A stretch of DNA of 64,000 bases from Trichostrongylus colubriformis (Eukaryota; Nematoda; Chromadorea; Rhabditida; Trichostrongylidae): contig OZ022261.1 in NCBI GenBank assembly GCA_963978905.1, positions 18,461,582 to 18,525,581 of the forward strand. Direction: 5' to 3'. Below, piece by piece: positions 10,963 through 25,900 of the stretch (the first letter of the stretch is position 1; every line of letters begins with the position of its first letter). The translations under genes and the position numbers were made by a program. The notes below the pieces were generated by a model that was given only the letters and a program-made list of their open reading frames with translations, did no database searches and was not told the origin of the DNA.

Positions 10963-13900
10963 TTAGTCTTGTAGAGCCCTGTCGTAATATGAACTCGTAT
11001 TTCGTTGGCACAATAACGTTCCTGTAAAGCTTTGAACAAGTTCCAACGGCAACGGCAGTACAATGGTGTGATTGTTTTGAGCCGATATCTTGGTGAGCGT
11101 ATGCATATACCTGTAATCAATCAATCGATCACTAGTCGATGGAGATCCATGACGATCTTCATAGCTGCATATAGAAATCATCAGATTCAGGATAGAATCA
11201 ATATCGTAAACAAAAAATGGCGTTCAGATGCTATGCACTGCGAAAAAAGAGCCTTAAAGGCACACCACGCTATAATCAGATTAGTGGCTTACTTTCTTGG
11301 ACAATTGCTCATGCTACACCTTTGCTGCGGCTGCACGGTGCACCCTCACGGTTTGTCCTTTTTGAACACAATTGAGCCACGCCCACCCGAGCAAATCGCA
11401 CCTTACCTCAGACGAACAAATCTACATGACGCTCACGTGGAGAAGGAAACTTTTAATAAGAGAAGATAATTCGATGGAACAGCCAATGCGATGATGAAAG
11501 CAGCTTCCACATTGGAAAGTGTTCTTCTAAGGCCAGGCGTGATTGGGTTGGATGGGCGTGGCTCGATGTCTTCAAGCAGGCACAGAACCGTGAGGGTGCA
11601 CTGTGCAGCCGCAACAAAGATGCATTCTGAGTAGTTACCTGAGGACCTACTTGCCCCAAGGAAGCCAACCACTGAGCTGATTATCGCGTGATGTGCCTTC
11701 GAAAGAAAGCTAACCTGAGCTGCAGAGCCGCCGGACTCGAGGTGAGCTCGTTCGCTGCTTGTCGGAGCGCATCGGAGGCCTGTGATTAGAAACCATTTGA
11801 TGTTTAAAAACCATTAGATGGTAAACTTAATTGTGGTCAATGATACACGTATGAATAGCTTAGGTTCATGAGCGTGAGTATTTCTGAAAGTTGTTACAAA
11901 CCACATATTGAAACATCTCTCAGTTTTCTCCTCTGTGTGGCATTATTATTCGTATTATTATTAGTACTCAATAGTATTTAGTATTTATTCGTTCTTAGTA
12001 GTGCGCTACCGACTGAACAATCAAACTGGCATTTTCTATTCAAATTCTTCTGCTGCTGCTCGACTGGACGATAACATCTGCTTGAAGGAGTAGTGTCTGG
12101 GAAATGAGTTTTTCTAATAGTCATATATTTAGGTTGTATTTGCTTAATAAGAGGCACATGCAAAAAGTGAAGCAAAAAATGAGAATCCGGCTAACAAGGA
12201 AAGGCCCCGGGTCACCGTGGCCATTAGTTTCGAACGGGGATCTCAAATCTGCCCTCCAAATTTGCTAAACGATTCTGTGGAGAATGTTACGAACGTTTGA
12301 AAGATACGGCGCAAGCGGAGGTGCTGGTCATATATGACTCGAGAGAATATGATGTAAGAGCTCACATGGAGCAGCTGGTAGGGTGTCGTGCTAAAAATTG
12401 GTGCATGGGAGTTCGAATTTTTGATGCATTTGCTAGTTTTGCTGTTGCCTTGAGGTTTGTTAAACGTTTGCAAAACGCTTTTACGCTTCATTAAAGCATC
12501 CCGTGCCCCCACTGATGAGTAGTATGTGAAGATTGGTTCTTCTCTGGATAATTGAACATTCTGCCCATCTATTTTATCCTATTCATCTGCGATTGTGAGG
12601 AATTTGGCGTTGTTGCGTAAAATGATCATGGTATTCGTGTTCAGGGGCTCGAATTACCCTTCTGTGCAAATTTTCAGCCATATCGAGTTTTTGATCCAAC
12701 TTCGGAAAATTAGGGGTGCTGAGGGAGTAAGTAATAGTTTTTGAATTTTTTTCCTCAAAAAATCGTGCAACCTGAACAAAGATAACCTAGACATACCTAT
12801 TACAGATGCTTTTTTTAAGGGACCAAACTTCCCTTACTGTACGAGTTTTTAGCCAATTCGAGAACTTGACCGAATTTCGGAAAAATTCATGAGCTATTGA
12901 CTGGCAGTCCATTCAACATTCAACGTGCATTCAACGAAGGAGAAGTCGTTGACCTCTGCCGAGAAAATGCCCTTATTTGACGCCTGTTACGCATATTTTT
13001 GTCATGAGCATCTGTAATAGATATGTCTAGGTTATCTTTGCTCAGGTTGCACGATTTTTTGAAGAAAAAAATTCAAAAAGTAGTACTTACTCCCTCAGCA
13101 CCCCCAATTTTCCGAAGTTGGGCCAAAAATTCAATTTGGCTGAAAATTGCACAGAGGGGTAATTCGAGCCCCTGAACATGAATATCATGGTCATTTTACG
13201 CAACAACGCCAAATTCCTCACAATCGCAGATGAATAGGATAAAATAGATAGGCAGAATGTTCAATTATCCAGAGAAGAACCAATCTTCACATATCACTCA
13301 TCAGTGGGGGGCAGGGGATGCCTTAATGAAGCGTAAAAGCGTTTTGCAAACGTTTAACAAACACTCAAGGCAAGAGCAAAACTAGCAAATGCATCAAGGA
13401 TTCGAACTCCCATGCACCAATTTGTAGCACGACACCCTACCAGCTGCAACATCTGAGCTCTGACATCATATTCTCTCGAGTCATATAGGACCAGCATCTC
13501 CGCTTGCGCCGTATCTTTCAGACGTTCGTAACATTCTCCCCAGAATCGTTTAGCAGATCTGGAGGGCAGATTTGAGATCCCCGTTCGAAAGTACATAGGG
13601 GGATATAGAACTCATCTTAAATGGCCACGGTGACCCGGGAGCCTTTCCTTGTAAGATACAGCCGCTCAAAGTGGCAGAAGGGAGGCCAGGGTCTCCGAGC
13701 AAGTGCACCGCCCGTCGACCGCCGCAGTTGGGGACGGAAAGTGAGGCTGTTCACGTAACTCTCGGCTCCCAGTATGCGTCTAAGACTACGCCGGACGACG
13801 AGGTGGGCACTCATTCGGGGCCAGCCCTCCCGTCGCCCACTCGGAGGAGCTTTATCTCAGCCGGACTCTGACTTTTTTGCGTGAAAGTTTGCATACGGCC

Positions 13901-16900
13901 TTACTAGGCAAATACAATATAAGAGTATGGGTGACAGAGAATTTCACTATTGTAGATATTTAGAGACATCAGGGTCTGTCGTTCCTTAGCTATAAATATT
14001 GGTTTGAATTATTTAAGAGTGGTGTTTCATGTTAATGACCACTGACTCCAGCGTCAGGTAGAGTTCAAGCCTTTGAGCCGCAAACGTTGTTGTTTAGGCG
14101 TGGAAGTGGAGTCAAGACTGAGGTTTAAAAATGTTTGCATGTGTTTGGGAACGTCTAAAAGAGGGGAAAATGCCCACTCAAGTTGCCCTCAGACGCAGTC
14201 ACTGTTCATGGTGCTATCTACTCAGAGCAATCCCAGCAACTCCTCTTTCAATGGGGCCGAGAGATATACTCCGATTAGGCCAGAAACAGTACATGGAAGT
14301 AGTTTGATTTGTAGAAAGCGAATAAACCACTCATCAGGCAAGAAACCGAATGGCGCTTACGCCAACAGGCGATGACGCCAAATGAGGTAAACATTTGGCG
14401 CGCGTGTCAAGCGTTTCCGCGTCGATAAAGTGTATTTTACCGCTGAAATGGTCAAATTGTCCCTATGGACAGGTTTTGAGCAACTTTTATGACCTATCTC
14501 GTTTTTTGCAGGAGTATTAGAGACTCCCACACCATGTAAGCGTCATATTTGTGTTCTATAGGTCGAACTAATTTTGGCCATTAATGTAATAATGTAATAA
14601 CGTGCCCCGATAAGGATCATCTTCACCTCCTCCCCATTAAAATTTGAGCTGGCGAAGCAGCCTCGGAAAGGTGTTCAATTACAAAACTCAAAAGAACGAT
14701 CGAAAAAAAGATGTGGCGTACTGTTACTGTTGACCAAATGTGGATCTATCAACCATTCACCTGCAAGAAGTGTAGGGTGCAGGACAGGCATTAGAGATCA
14801 CAGTTTAAATGGAATAATCGGGCTATGAGTTAGTGGTCTGCACTTGGGAGGATAAAGAGGGAGAGGACGCTGGTGAAGGCTACAAAGACTAATGAACAAA
14901 GCAGGAAAGGGAACTGTTGCGAAAAAGACAAAGAACAGTCGTGACAAGCGAAAATTCATTCACTCGCATAGAGGCTTTTAGCAATATGTTGCAAATACTG
15001 TCAAAAAAAAAAAACACACTTGTGGTATTTGATATTTTTAATTTTAAAAATATCAAAAGTCATTACTAAAGCTTTCAGCTTTACGGTTCGATGCCGATAT
15101 TGGCCAACCGGCTCAACACGTTATACGTGTGAGTGCTGATAAGCTATGGTAAATATACCATTTAAAAGCTGAGTTAAGGTGAAGGTGGTGTCGGTAGTGT
15201 AATGGATTAGCACATATCCCCGGAAAGGATAAAGTGCGGGTTCGAGTCCCGTCCGGCACCGAAGCTTTTGCCCATAACTCAGCATCCTTGTAGTAACACT
15301 TGTGGTTGTTTTTGCGTAGCGATAAGGCACAATACCTGATTTCCCAAAGCATCAAAACTTCAAAAGACTTCAGATGGTGAGGATCAACTTCGATTAAATG
15401 TGCCTAGGGTCACTAGCCACTCTGTTCGCACAAAAACACGGTACAAAAAAGAAACCAGAGAACAAGTCACTCCACGAAACAAAGGAAAGCGGACAGAGCG
15501 TATTAATAGTGTGGGACCTCCAGTGCGACGCAATGCGTACGAGTTAGACGGTCGTACTTTGCGGTGCCGGCGGCAAGGCGTGGTTGCGTATCTTTGCGTC
15601 TCCGCCTATGTCACCCTGCCTCGTTGCGTGCCTCATCTCAGCACCTCCCCCGTGCCACATTCCCTTGCTGCCTGTGAACGCAGCCACGCCCTGTCGGTGG
15701 TGAGTATGACCGCGGCCTTAGAGACATTGAAGTTGTTGGGATCTTAAGCGATTATCCGTCTGCGTCCAACTTTGCGGACATGTGATCACCTCAAAATCCA
15801 TCTACTTTCGGGGTTCCTGACTCGCACGCACCGTGTCGCACTCCGCACGCCACCGCAGATCGAAATCCTATCCTAGTAATATACACACTCGCGAATAAAA
15901 AATTACCTTGATTTCTCCGAGAGCAAAACTTAATTTCGCATTCGCTGCTCTGACTGCTTCAGTTTCGGCAGCCATTGCTCGATAAAGGTTAGTTGGAAGT
16001 CGTATATCCTTGATTAGAACTCTTTCAACACGGATTCCCCATATGGATGATGCTAAAAGTGTGGTTCGAGCATCGGCAGCACTAAGTTCATCATATTAGG
16101 TTGTCGGGAAAGTTCTTTGGTTTTTTCAAAGCTTACTTTTTTCCCTCAAAACTGCTTTCCAGCAGTTTCTTCTGTACATATAAATGTGTACAAGTTGTAC
16201 AAGTTCTCACGCATCTACAGGTATTATTGTCTTCCATCTCACGGATAACCTTTTCAGCAAAATAAATATATCAAAGGTCAATGTCATCTTCATTACCGAA
16301 GGCTTTTTTTTTGAATGGCGTTGGATAGGGAAGGGAAAAAATGATTATCCGATGGAGCAAGATCAGGGCTATAAGGTGGATGGGGTAGCACTTCCCATTC
16401 AAGCTCGAGAAAGAAAAGTGACTCGCCAAAAAATTCTCGAGCTTGAATGGAATGTGCTACCCCATCCACCTTGTAGCCCTGATCTTGCTCCATCGTCTTT
16501 TCTCTTCCCTATCTAACGCCATTCAAAAAAAGCCTTCGGTAATGAAGATGACATTGAACTTTGATATATTATTTTGCCGAAAAAGTTATCCAGGAGATGA
16601 AGGGCAACAATACCTATAGATGCGTGAGAACTTGTACTACATTTATATGTACAGAAGAAATTTCTGGAAAGCAGTTTTGAGGGAAAAAAGCAAGTTTTTA
16701 AAAAACGAAGGAACTTTCCCGACAACCTAATATTTATTCATTTATTGTTGAAGCAGAGGATTATGGAGTACTTCTACCCGCAGAAAGCTAGTTCAAGATA
16801 TGCAGCTCCTCGTACATAAAACACGGAAGCGGATCCACAATCTCTTAACCGTTTCGGGGTGCCAAAAATAGTGATATTGTGCTAACTGTGGACTGGGACT

Positions 16901-19900
16901 GTGATTGATTGGTGGATTTCCTTTGTTCACTCATCACTGACACGCTATGTAGCACTCCTTTTGTTGGAGCTAATAATTTAACGAGGATGCGAAGTTTTTA
17001 CCGTTAGTCGATAAATGTCTTTTGCAGAACTTTCTGTTTTTTACACATCGACTTCGACGTTGCCTCGAGTTCGGAGCAGCAAGCGGAGGTTAGAAGTGTG
17101 CAGTGGGAGAAGGAGCTGATAGGGCGCTACTTCGCGTGAGTTTCGACATGTAATGACGTCGCGTAAGCCCTTGTTGCACTACATTTTAACTTAAGTGTTA
17201 AGGAATGGGCTAAATGTCCACAAAAAGTTGATGGGAACTCTTCGTTCGAGTCTGACTGAGTTGAATGTTCAAATTCGTCCTGTTTTGCTCACTTTTTTCG
17301 AGAACATGTTTCATCTGTGCAGCGACTCCGTCTCGATCTGCCATAATTTGAGCCAGTGTCCGTCTGCTGAGTGTGTTGTGCAAAGTTGTCTGGGCTAATT
17401 GTCTTGTGGAATAGTTAGCGTCGTACACTCCCGAAAGGCAAGCGATGGGATCCCTCAACAGTTTCACGTTACGTTACAACGACCAGACCGTACTGCGGAA
17501 TGTTTGGTACCGAGCGCTGTAGTAGACAACAGCATCCACGGCCACTGTAACAAAATCCAGCGTTAGCAACTCTTGAGTCGGCACGTCATACGCCTTCAAT
17601 CTAAAAAAAATGAATTCGGGTATAATATAATAAGTCTGAGATAAGGTTAGAGGCTCTGTTAAAAAATAGGTTGCCGTTCTGTGCCTGTTGTCAACTCACC
17701 GTAAATCAATTATTTGGTATTCATCGACGAAAGGAAATACTAACACAATACCCGGCCCACATGGACGAGAATCCCAGATTTTACCGAGCCGAAAAATCAC
17801 CTGCAAAGATCAAGAATTCATGGACCATTTGTCAAGCTTCCATTTAGTATTCCCGATTGATTTGGTTTTCACAACGGATTGCCTGTGTCACGTGATATGA
17901 GGGGGCAGGCTTTTACTCGACCCACATGGCCAATGCGAATTACGGACTACATGCATGTGTGGTGGCCCTTCTAGCTACTGAGAAGCTTGAATCATCTAAA
18001 CGCATGGTGACTATGAAGGCGAACAGGTCAGATTGTCCACTCGTAATGAGATGTGTTAGGTATCCGAGAATTTTTGGCATATCCATGCACAAAGACAAGA
18101 CGTGTAACACGTTGTGTTGTACTACATACAGAGTAACGTATCACGGCTGCTTTCCATTATCGGTAGTTACGAATATTCAAGATACCCATCTCGAGAACTA
18201 TGCACGCAACCATTAGTGAATCTAAGTGACAACTAGATTTGTCTAAGGAAGTCACTAAGAAAACAGTTTACAGTACTTCGAAAGTGGAGTCTAAGTAAAG
18301 TTTCAAGTATCCAAATATGTCCAGATTTACAAGGGAAGGATGGTAAGTCGAAGTGGCCGTTTGAAATGGGGTTTATACCAATGACAGGGCTCGGGATGCC
18401 ATTCACCAGTCTGCATTCCATATCTGCTGTGCGTTTCTGGGAGCAGAGTTACAAGCGTTGAAAGAGAAGCAACTCAGCACATATGCGATAGGCAAGTACA
18501 ACAGTGTGTCTCGATAGCCAAGTGGTTATGTGCTAGGACTCAGTGGACATGGTTTACACGGACACTAGTCAAATTTGTGTCTCTTCCGAATAATTACAAG
18601 GTTTAATGAAAACCCAGACGAAGTTCGTACAAATGCCGAGTATTCATCAACACAGCTTGCCTTACATTCAAGTGGCAATCTTGGCAGAACTCACATTAGG
18701 CCAAAGGGTCATTGTCATCTATAAAGTGCTGGTTACCACATTTGTTGTAAAATACTATAAAGGCAATGAACGCAGAAGTGGAAATGTACATGATAAAACA
18801 GCGAAAATGGATTCACTTCCTCAGAAATGCTCTTTCGTAGTGATATCAAGCTCTCGGAGCATGAATTGCTCGTTTGTAACGTTCGGGAAGTAATCTGTGA
18901 AAAATGCAAAAACACAGAGTCAACAACGCTCCGAACCCGGTGCCCCCTCGATCCTGCGTCCTAGCCCATAACCACTTGGCTATCGAGACACACTGTTGTA
19001 CTTGCCTATAGCATATGTGTTGAGTTGCTTCTCTTTCAACGCTTGTAACTCTGCTCCCAGAGACGCACAGCAGATATGGAATGCAGAATGGTGAATGGCA
19101 TCCCGAGCCCTATCATTGGTACAAACCCCATTTCAAACGGATACTTCGACTTACCATCCTTCCCTTGTTAGTATGGCGAAGAAACCGTGCCTCAATGTTA
19201 TCGCTGCGATGCTACCGCTACCGACGCGATGATCGCAGTGGAGCGCACTACATGACTCATGTTCAGTTTCTAACTTTACTGTCCTTGTTTTTTCATCCTT
19301 TATCCTTGCCGCATAACTTGCACGACTTTTGAGCCTTCTATTCTGTCATCAGAGGACGGGCCCACAGAAGTAGCGGAACCTGAAGAAGGGGGTCGTATGG
19401 AGCTCGCCTTGAGATAGCACCGTTTTTTAAAATTACCTTCGGCGCCACGCTTGACCCTGGTTATGGACCCTCTCAGCTGATACTCTGCGAAAGATGTTGG
19501 TGGAGCCACTGCTACAGCGTGCTGAGAGCGAAAAATGCTTTCATCTACCAAGGGTGGGGAGAAGTACGCCAAAAAATCGCGTGGCCGCCCGCGACGAGCG
19601 GCGCGGCGATTGCGAGTGCCAGTGATAGTGCTGGCAGCCTTCAAGCGAGACAGTGTGGCAAAGGTGGAGGAGGCAAGGTGGCGTGGCTGGAGGAGGCAGT
19701 GTGGCATGGCTAGAGTGCAGAAGTGACGCAGCCACGCTCTGCTGGGCTCCCAAGAGCAAAATCGATTCGCAAGTCGTACTGGTGGCGCCGCGAGTGCGAC
19801 GGCGATTTCTTGGCGTATTTCCCCCCACCCATCTACCTATAACGCTGTCCGCAAAACGTTACAATTGCTAAAAAGGAGAGGGAAGACACCGCTCCCAAAC

Positions 19901-22900
19901 AATTGCGTTCCACAAGCATAGTGGCTCTATGAATTATTGTTTCTCCGTCGTCCATTCATGAAGAAGGAGGAATTCAAGAAAAGAGGTGATATTGGGAGGG
20001 CCGTGAGTTGGTTCAAAACTTCAAACGCTTTGACTTCTAGAGCGAGTTTCTATTAGGTTGTCCGGAAAGTTTTCGGACTGACGTCGGAGAACATTGTGTA
20101 GTTAGCAACTTTATTGACATCGTGTACCGTAGATTTTGGAGTATTCGTAAGGTCTGAAGTTGGCGTACAGAAAGGTTAGGTCGAGCCCCACAGGTAGCTA
20201 GCACGAGCCATTTGTTCTATGTTTGTGGTCGAGATTTCTTGAGCGATTCGTCACCGTTGTCGAGCTTGTGGTACCAGTAGAAGCACGTCGTGCGACAGGG
20301 GGCTTGCCCCTTTATTGTCTCGCAGCAAAGCGATGGGCCTCGTTCGCGGATCGGCCGGAGTCGTATTGTAGAAGCAGAACTGGTTGGTAGAACATCTCCT
20401 TGTCATCCATTGCGAAGGCACTACTGGGGACAGGAGACGATATGTCGCACATGCTGCTGACAGGTACAAATACCGGACATGAAACACAAATCCCTCAAGT
20501 TAGGTCCGCTCACAACATCGGGTGACAAAGATACAGTAGCGGTCAAAAATACATGCGGTTTTGGACATAACCATAATTTTGGCCGACGTTTACAAACTCT
20601 TTTTTTAGTAATTTGAAGGCAACTGCTACTCCATGAAAAAAGTATCTTAGCCGAGTAGGATGCAGTGTGAAAGTGATAAATTATCTATCTGGAAGCCCTA
20701 AAAATGGCCGAACCCTTCAAAAATTCAACTAGCCATAAAAAGCTTATAACTCAACGAAACAAGCCGTTATGCAAAAAATAGTGCGGAATGAGGCTAGAAC
20801 ATTATTATCCGTCCTTTGGAATCCTGACAGCACCGAAGCGCGGTGTTGATCATTTTCAGTGTTTTCAGTTAAATAATTTTTTCCACCTTCACACTGCACC
20901 CTACTCGGCTGATATACTTTCTTTCTCTGAATGACAGTTGCCTTCAAAACACAAAAAAAAAATTTGAACGTGATATGTAAACGCTGACCAAAGTTATGGT
21001 TAAAATCCGTAACCGCATATATTTTTGACCGCTACTGTATGTTGTTTCGAACCCTACCATGCATTTACTCCGAAAACTTTCCGGTCAACCTAATAGTAAC
21101 GTTCAACTGGAGAAGGGAGGACGTGCAAGCAAGTGTTAAAATTTTTTTGACTGATATGCTCATTAGCTGGAGTTATTGAAATCTGAAAGAAAACGTGTGT
21201 TCTAAGTCAAAAACTCTCCGACCCCCGGATCAAAGTATGAGTCTCGAAATGCTTCGCATCAGTTCCCTTTCCATACTTCCCGAATGACTCAGGGAAAAAG
21301 GTTGGGGGTAGGTGGAACACGAGTTGAAATAAACTTGGGAGAAAGTAATGCATGCTGACTGCTCATGTAATGGACAGATCACTGCCCCGTAGTAGTTCGG
21401 CCACAGGCTCAGACCCCTCGAGGAGTGGGTACCTTTGTCGTCGTGTGAGCGTAGAATGTGCGTATATTCATGTATATAGAAAAATTACGTTCTGTTGAGC
21501 ATTTAGAAGGAATCAAAATTCTTTCACTCATGCTCTTTTTCAAGATTTGAATTATGGGGATAAGGTGACGCTAAAGATACATAGGTCTTCAAGCGGATTT
21601 TCCTTGCACACATCTAAAGAATTTCTTCACACATGTGCAGACACTTGAGTTCGTTTGAATTTTGGGTACCAGACAAAGCTGAGAGCTGTAGGTTTGCTGG
21701 TGCGTTACAAAGTTCCCTCGTTTTTGCTGATGCAGAAGTTGATAACGAAAAGGAGAAATGCCATGTTCTCGGCGAACATGTGCAAATAGGTTGAAAAATT
21801 ATGCTCTTTCGATATTACTGTTCATCCAGCTCATTGTCGTTACTCGAAGAAATCGTCCACAGAAACTTAAGTTCTCCTGCTACGCATATACTGCGCCGCA
21901 AACAAAGTTTCACGCGCATACACATGAATCCAATTGAAGCGACGGGGTAGGGCGTCCGTGAGGGTGTGGATCGAGACTAAGCCTCCGTCGAGGAAATCTC
22001 GACAGGGGGAGGGCGTTGTAATTGTTGAAGTGGCAGTGATCAACGGAATTTTCTATACTGAGGGTCCACAGAGTAAAGGGGAGATGCGATAGAACTGAAA
22101 ACTCGGTTTGAATCCAATCTGATATTTAATTTAATCTTCATTTGAAACTCTCGAAGGACATACAAGGAGCTACCCACACGAACAGAAAACGAGGTAATAC
22201 TTTTATTCGGATAAGTGCTTAAGACGATATCTCGGTATCTTACAAGGGATGGGTTTCAACTTTCCAAGGGACTTTGAATCGAGACCCAGATCAATCGAAG
22301 AGCTCCGAATACTGATTATAACTGTGAAAACCAAAATTGCTAAATGCCATTTTGAAGCGAGTTAGGAGGGGTCAAAGTTTGCTCGTGATGCCTCAATGGC
22401 GAGGCGCGTTGTCATCAGACGGTTTGTCGAAATGGCCATTTGCGATAAGGCACATACTACTGTACGCGCTTTTAAATGCTGATCTCAAATCTCATTCAGA
22501 ATCTGTCAAACAATTACCTGAATGAAGTTATGAAGGTTTTTTTCTGAAAAAAAATAATACTATTTCGTGGCATGTTTGGGAGCCCATAGCGCGCGAGTCA
22601 TACGTGTTCACGCAAAACCAGTGTGATTTTCGTGTTCAGGGGATCAAATTACCCCTTGCGACAAGTTTTCAGCCAAGAGAATTTGACCAAATCTCGAAAA
22701 ATTTGATGGGCTATTTGGCTGGCAACCCATGCAACAAAGGAGAAGTCGTTGAACCTTGTCCAGCAAATGCTCTTATTTGGCGCTTGTTACGTGCGTTAGT
22801 GTGATGGGCAAGTGTAATAGGTATGTTTAGGTTATCTTGTTCAGCTTACAGGATTTTTTGTGGAAGGAAATTCAAAAACTCCTACTTAACCCCTGGCCAC

Positions 22901-25900
22901 CCTTAATTTTCCGTAGTTGGGCCAAAAACTGGATCCGGCTGGAAACTTGCACAGAGTGGTAACTCGACCCCCCGCGCGAATATCATATAAGGAAACGTTT
23001 AGAAGTGAAAGAAAAGCTTTTACTGACGAGGAAACACGAAATGCAAAAAGTGCGCTCCGACGGGGAGCAAACACATGATCTTGCGCCTATAGAACAGGCA
23101 CACCACCACTAAGCCACGGAGGTCGGTGTTGTCTCAAAGCTGGTCATGCTTATGACGAAGCGCCTCGCCATTGAGGCATCACAAGCAAATTTTGACCCCT
23201 CCTGATTGGCTTCAAAATGGCATTTAGCAATTTTGGTCTTCACAGTTATCAGTATTTAGAGCTCTATCCATTGATCTGGGTCTCAACTCAAAGTTCCATG
23301 GGAACTTGAAACCCCTCCCTTGTTAGAGACGGGAGCGAGACAACGCAAACGATACACAGAGCCAAAAGCTAGGCTGATCTCCTAGTCCTTTCGCAATTGT
23401 GGTCTTTGAGCTAGGTGTCAAGCTTCTGCGACCAAACGCTCATAATTCCTACTGTGGTGCGAAGTTAACACTCGATACCTTGTTCACAGCGCAAAATTCC
23501 AAGGCGGCCACAAGAATAGTGTACCCTTCACTCTGATGAATCCTCAATGGAAACCTCCCAACGCTAATAGCCCTTTCGTTGGTCCGTTGGCAACGTAACC
23601 ACAAGACCTCCGAAGTTCACCGATTATCCACGGATCTCCTTCACCGAGGCGCTTCTCTCGCTGAAGGATCTCAAGCCGTTAGAGGTGGCGAGGCTACGTG
23701 GCGCGACCCCAGGTCGCGGATAGGCGGCTAATCGCGGACCAGAAGCCATGACGTACCTGCCCTGGGACGCAGGTGAATTCAGAGGATGGATTCCTTGTTT
23801 CGGCTGTGCTGGGCTGGTTCATACCCTCTGTATCTATGCAGACGTTTCTGCATACGTGTGGGAGCGTTCTGTATTGTGCAGTTGGTATCCTCTTTCGGTC
23901 CAGCCAAAAGCTTGATACTAACGGCTGGGAGGTACATGGGAGGCCCTCCGGGGTCGCCTCCAATAAATAAACTTTAAGTCCATTTTGGGATAGCCTGGCT
24001 AACTGCGCGGTGTATACCCAGCCCCCAAGACAGAGCTTGACAAGCTACTCGTAGGTCTCCATCTCGCTGAAAACAGCAGTAAGGATGAGCCTCATTCCCC
24101 TGAACCTGAGGGAGCCCACAGTACGGCAGCGGTGGGTAGGACCACTCGGGAGAGGCTGCTAAAATCTCAGGGCCACAACAAGCTGCCTGAATCGAGAAGG
24201 ACAAGAAGGCGATATGTACTAACAACGCACGAACCCTTGCATCGGAAGCGAGAACCGAAGATCTGATGAGGCCAGGAAGATCAAGTACGACAACATCGGA
24301 CTGACCGAGACGAGAAGGCATCGCCCACTACACGCCGTGTACGAGACTGATGAAGAACCGTTCCTTGGAACATGCGACAGGAGAGGCGCTGGCGGGGTTC
24401 ACGACGCACTTGGCCATGTACATCGATTCGTAGAAAATCTGACAACCCGAATCGGACGCTTGTTATTGAAGAGATGTGGCTCTTCAATAAGCCCGGCTTT
24501 GAATATCTTCGTCGCCTATGCACCACATCAAGCTACGACGAGGACGAGCTCGAAGCGTTTTATGTGGAATTGGAGAAGTTCTATAAGGAAGACCACACCT
24601 TCTTCAAGGTCATCTTTGGCGACTTCAGCGCCAAGATCGGCCCTAGAAGAACGGACAATGAGCTTCTCATCGGGACTTGAGTTTATTATGTAGATCAACT
24701 CCATCCATGGTAACTCACAGTTCCAAAAGCCCTCTCATCTGCGATGGACTTGTGAGTCACCCGGTGGACAACTTCATAATAAGATCGATCACGTCATCTT
24801 CAATCGAAGGTTTTGCTTGACTGACGTCGCTGTTGTCCCGAAGTTGTATACGGGATCAGATCATCGACTCATCGGCGCGAAACTCTTCCTTTTGATACGT
24901 GGAGAGAAAGCCGCGAAATTCAAGGAGCGAAGACCCAAGACAGTCATCATGGAACTCTCCGTTTCTCACGCAGGTGTATATGAGGATTCCGATGTATCGA
25001 CGACAAGTACAACCGGCTCGTAGAGGATCTTCACGATTGTGCCAGGAGGGCAGAGTTTGGAAGTCACCAAGAGGCGTCTCTCTGCGGAAACTTTCGAGCT
25101 GATACGCCAACGTGCGTGGAGCCGCACGAGCCGCAGGCGATTACCAACTGACGTCCGAACTTGCGAGGCAATGCAGAATGGCGATAAAAGTAGATCTCAA
25201 GGAGAGAAGAGCAGCAGTGCTAGCTGAAGCAGCGGAGGCTGGAAGGAGCATCCGCAATGCCCGCCGAAGTTTCGCTAGTTATAAGACCAAAATGACCGGT
25301 CTCCGGCGTCCGGACGGTACAGTTACTGCTTCCCGAAGAGCCATAGAGAAGGTCATCCTCGACTTACTTGGATCTCATCGATAGCCATGTCCAACTGTCT
25401 AGGAGCAATCTGAAGCAGGATGGATATGTCGTACCATAGTTCCTCCTGCAAAGTCCGAAACGCCATTTCGTCGGTGAAAAATGGTAGCAAGCGAAAGCAC
25501 CCGACCGAGACAGGATCAGACCAGCGGGGCCGTGTTGCTGTATAAGAAGGGAGATGTACACGACATAGGCAATTATCGTCCAATGTGTCTGCTGTCTGTA
25601 GTCCACAAACTCTTTACTCGTGTCATCTTGAATAGGATCGGTTGAACTTTAAAAGAAGGACACCCATGTGGGCAAGCAGGGCTTCGGAGAGGGTTCAGCA
25701 CAATCGATCACATTCACACGGTCACTAGACTCATCGAAGTTTCGCGAGATACAAGATGCCCTTATGTCTCACATTCATTTGAAGAAAGCCTTTGAATACG
25801 TTGAGACAGAAGCGGTTATCGAAGCCCTGAGAAACCAGGGTGTGCTTACCCAGTACATAAGACTACTTCGTGAGCTCTACAGCAACTTCACGAACACGAT

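Noticed and set aside
15188..15260. Functional serine tRNA with GGA anticodon
   Set aside because: C at position 33 and lack of the long variable arm; better explained as a tRNA-derived pseudogene or SINE head.
15400..15747. 115-codon plus-strand frame
   Set aside because: Low-complexity, Arg/Thr/Ser-rich composition, opposite strand to the host gene, no domain or splice context.
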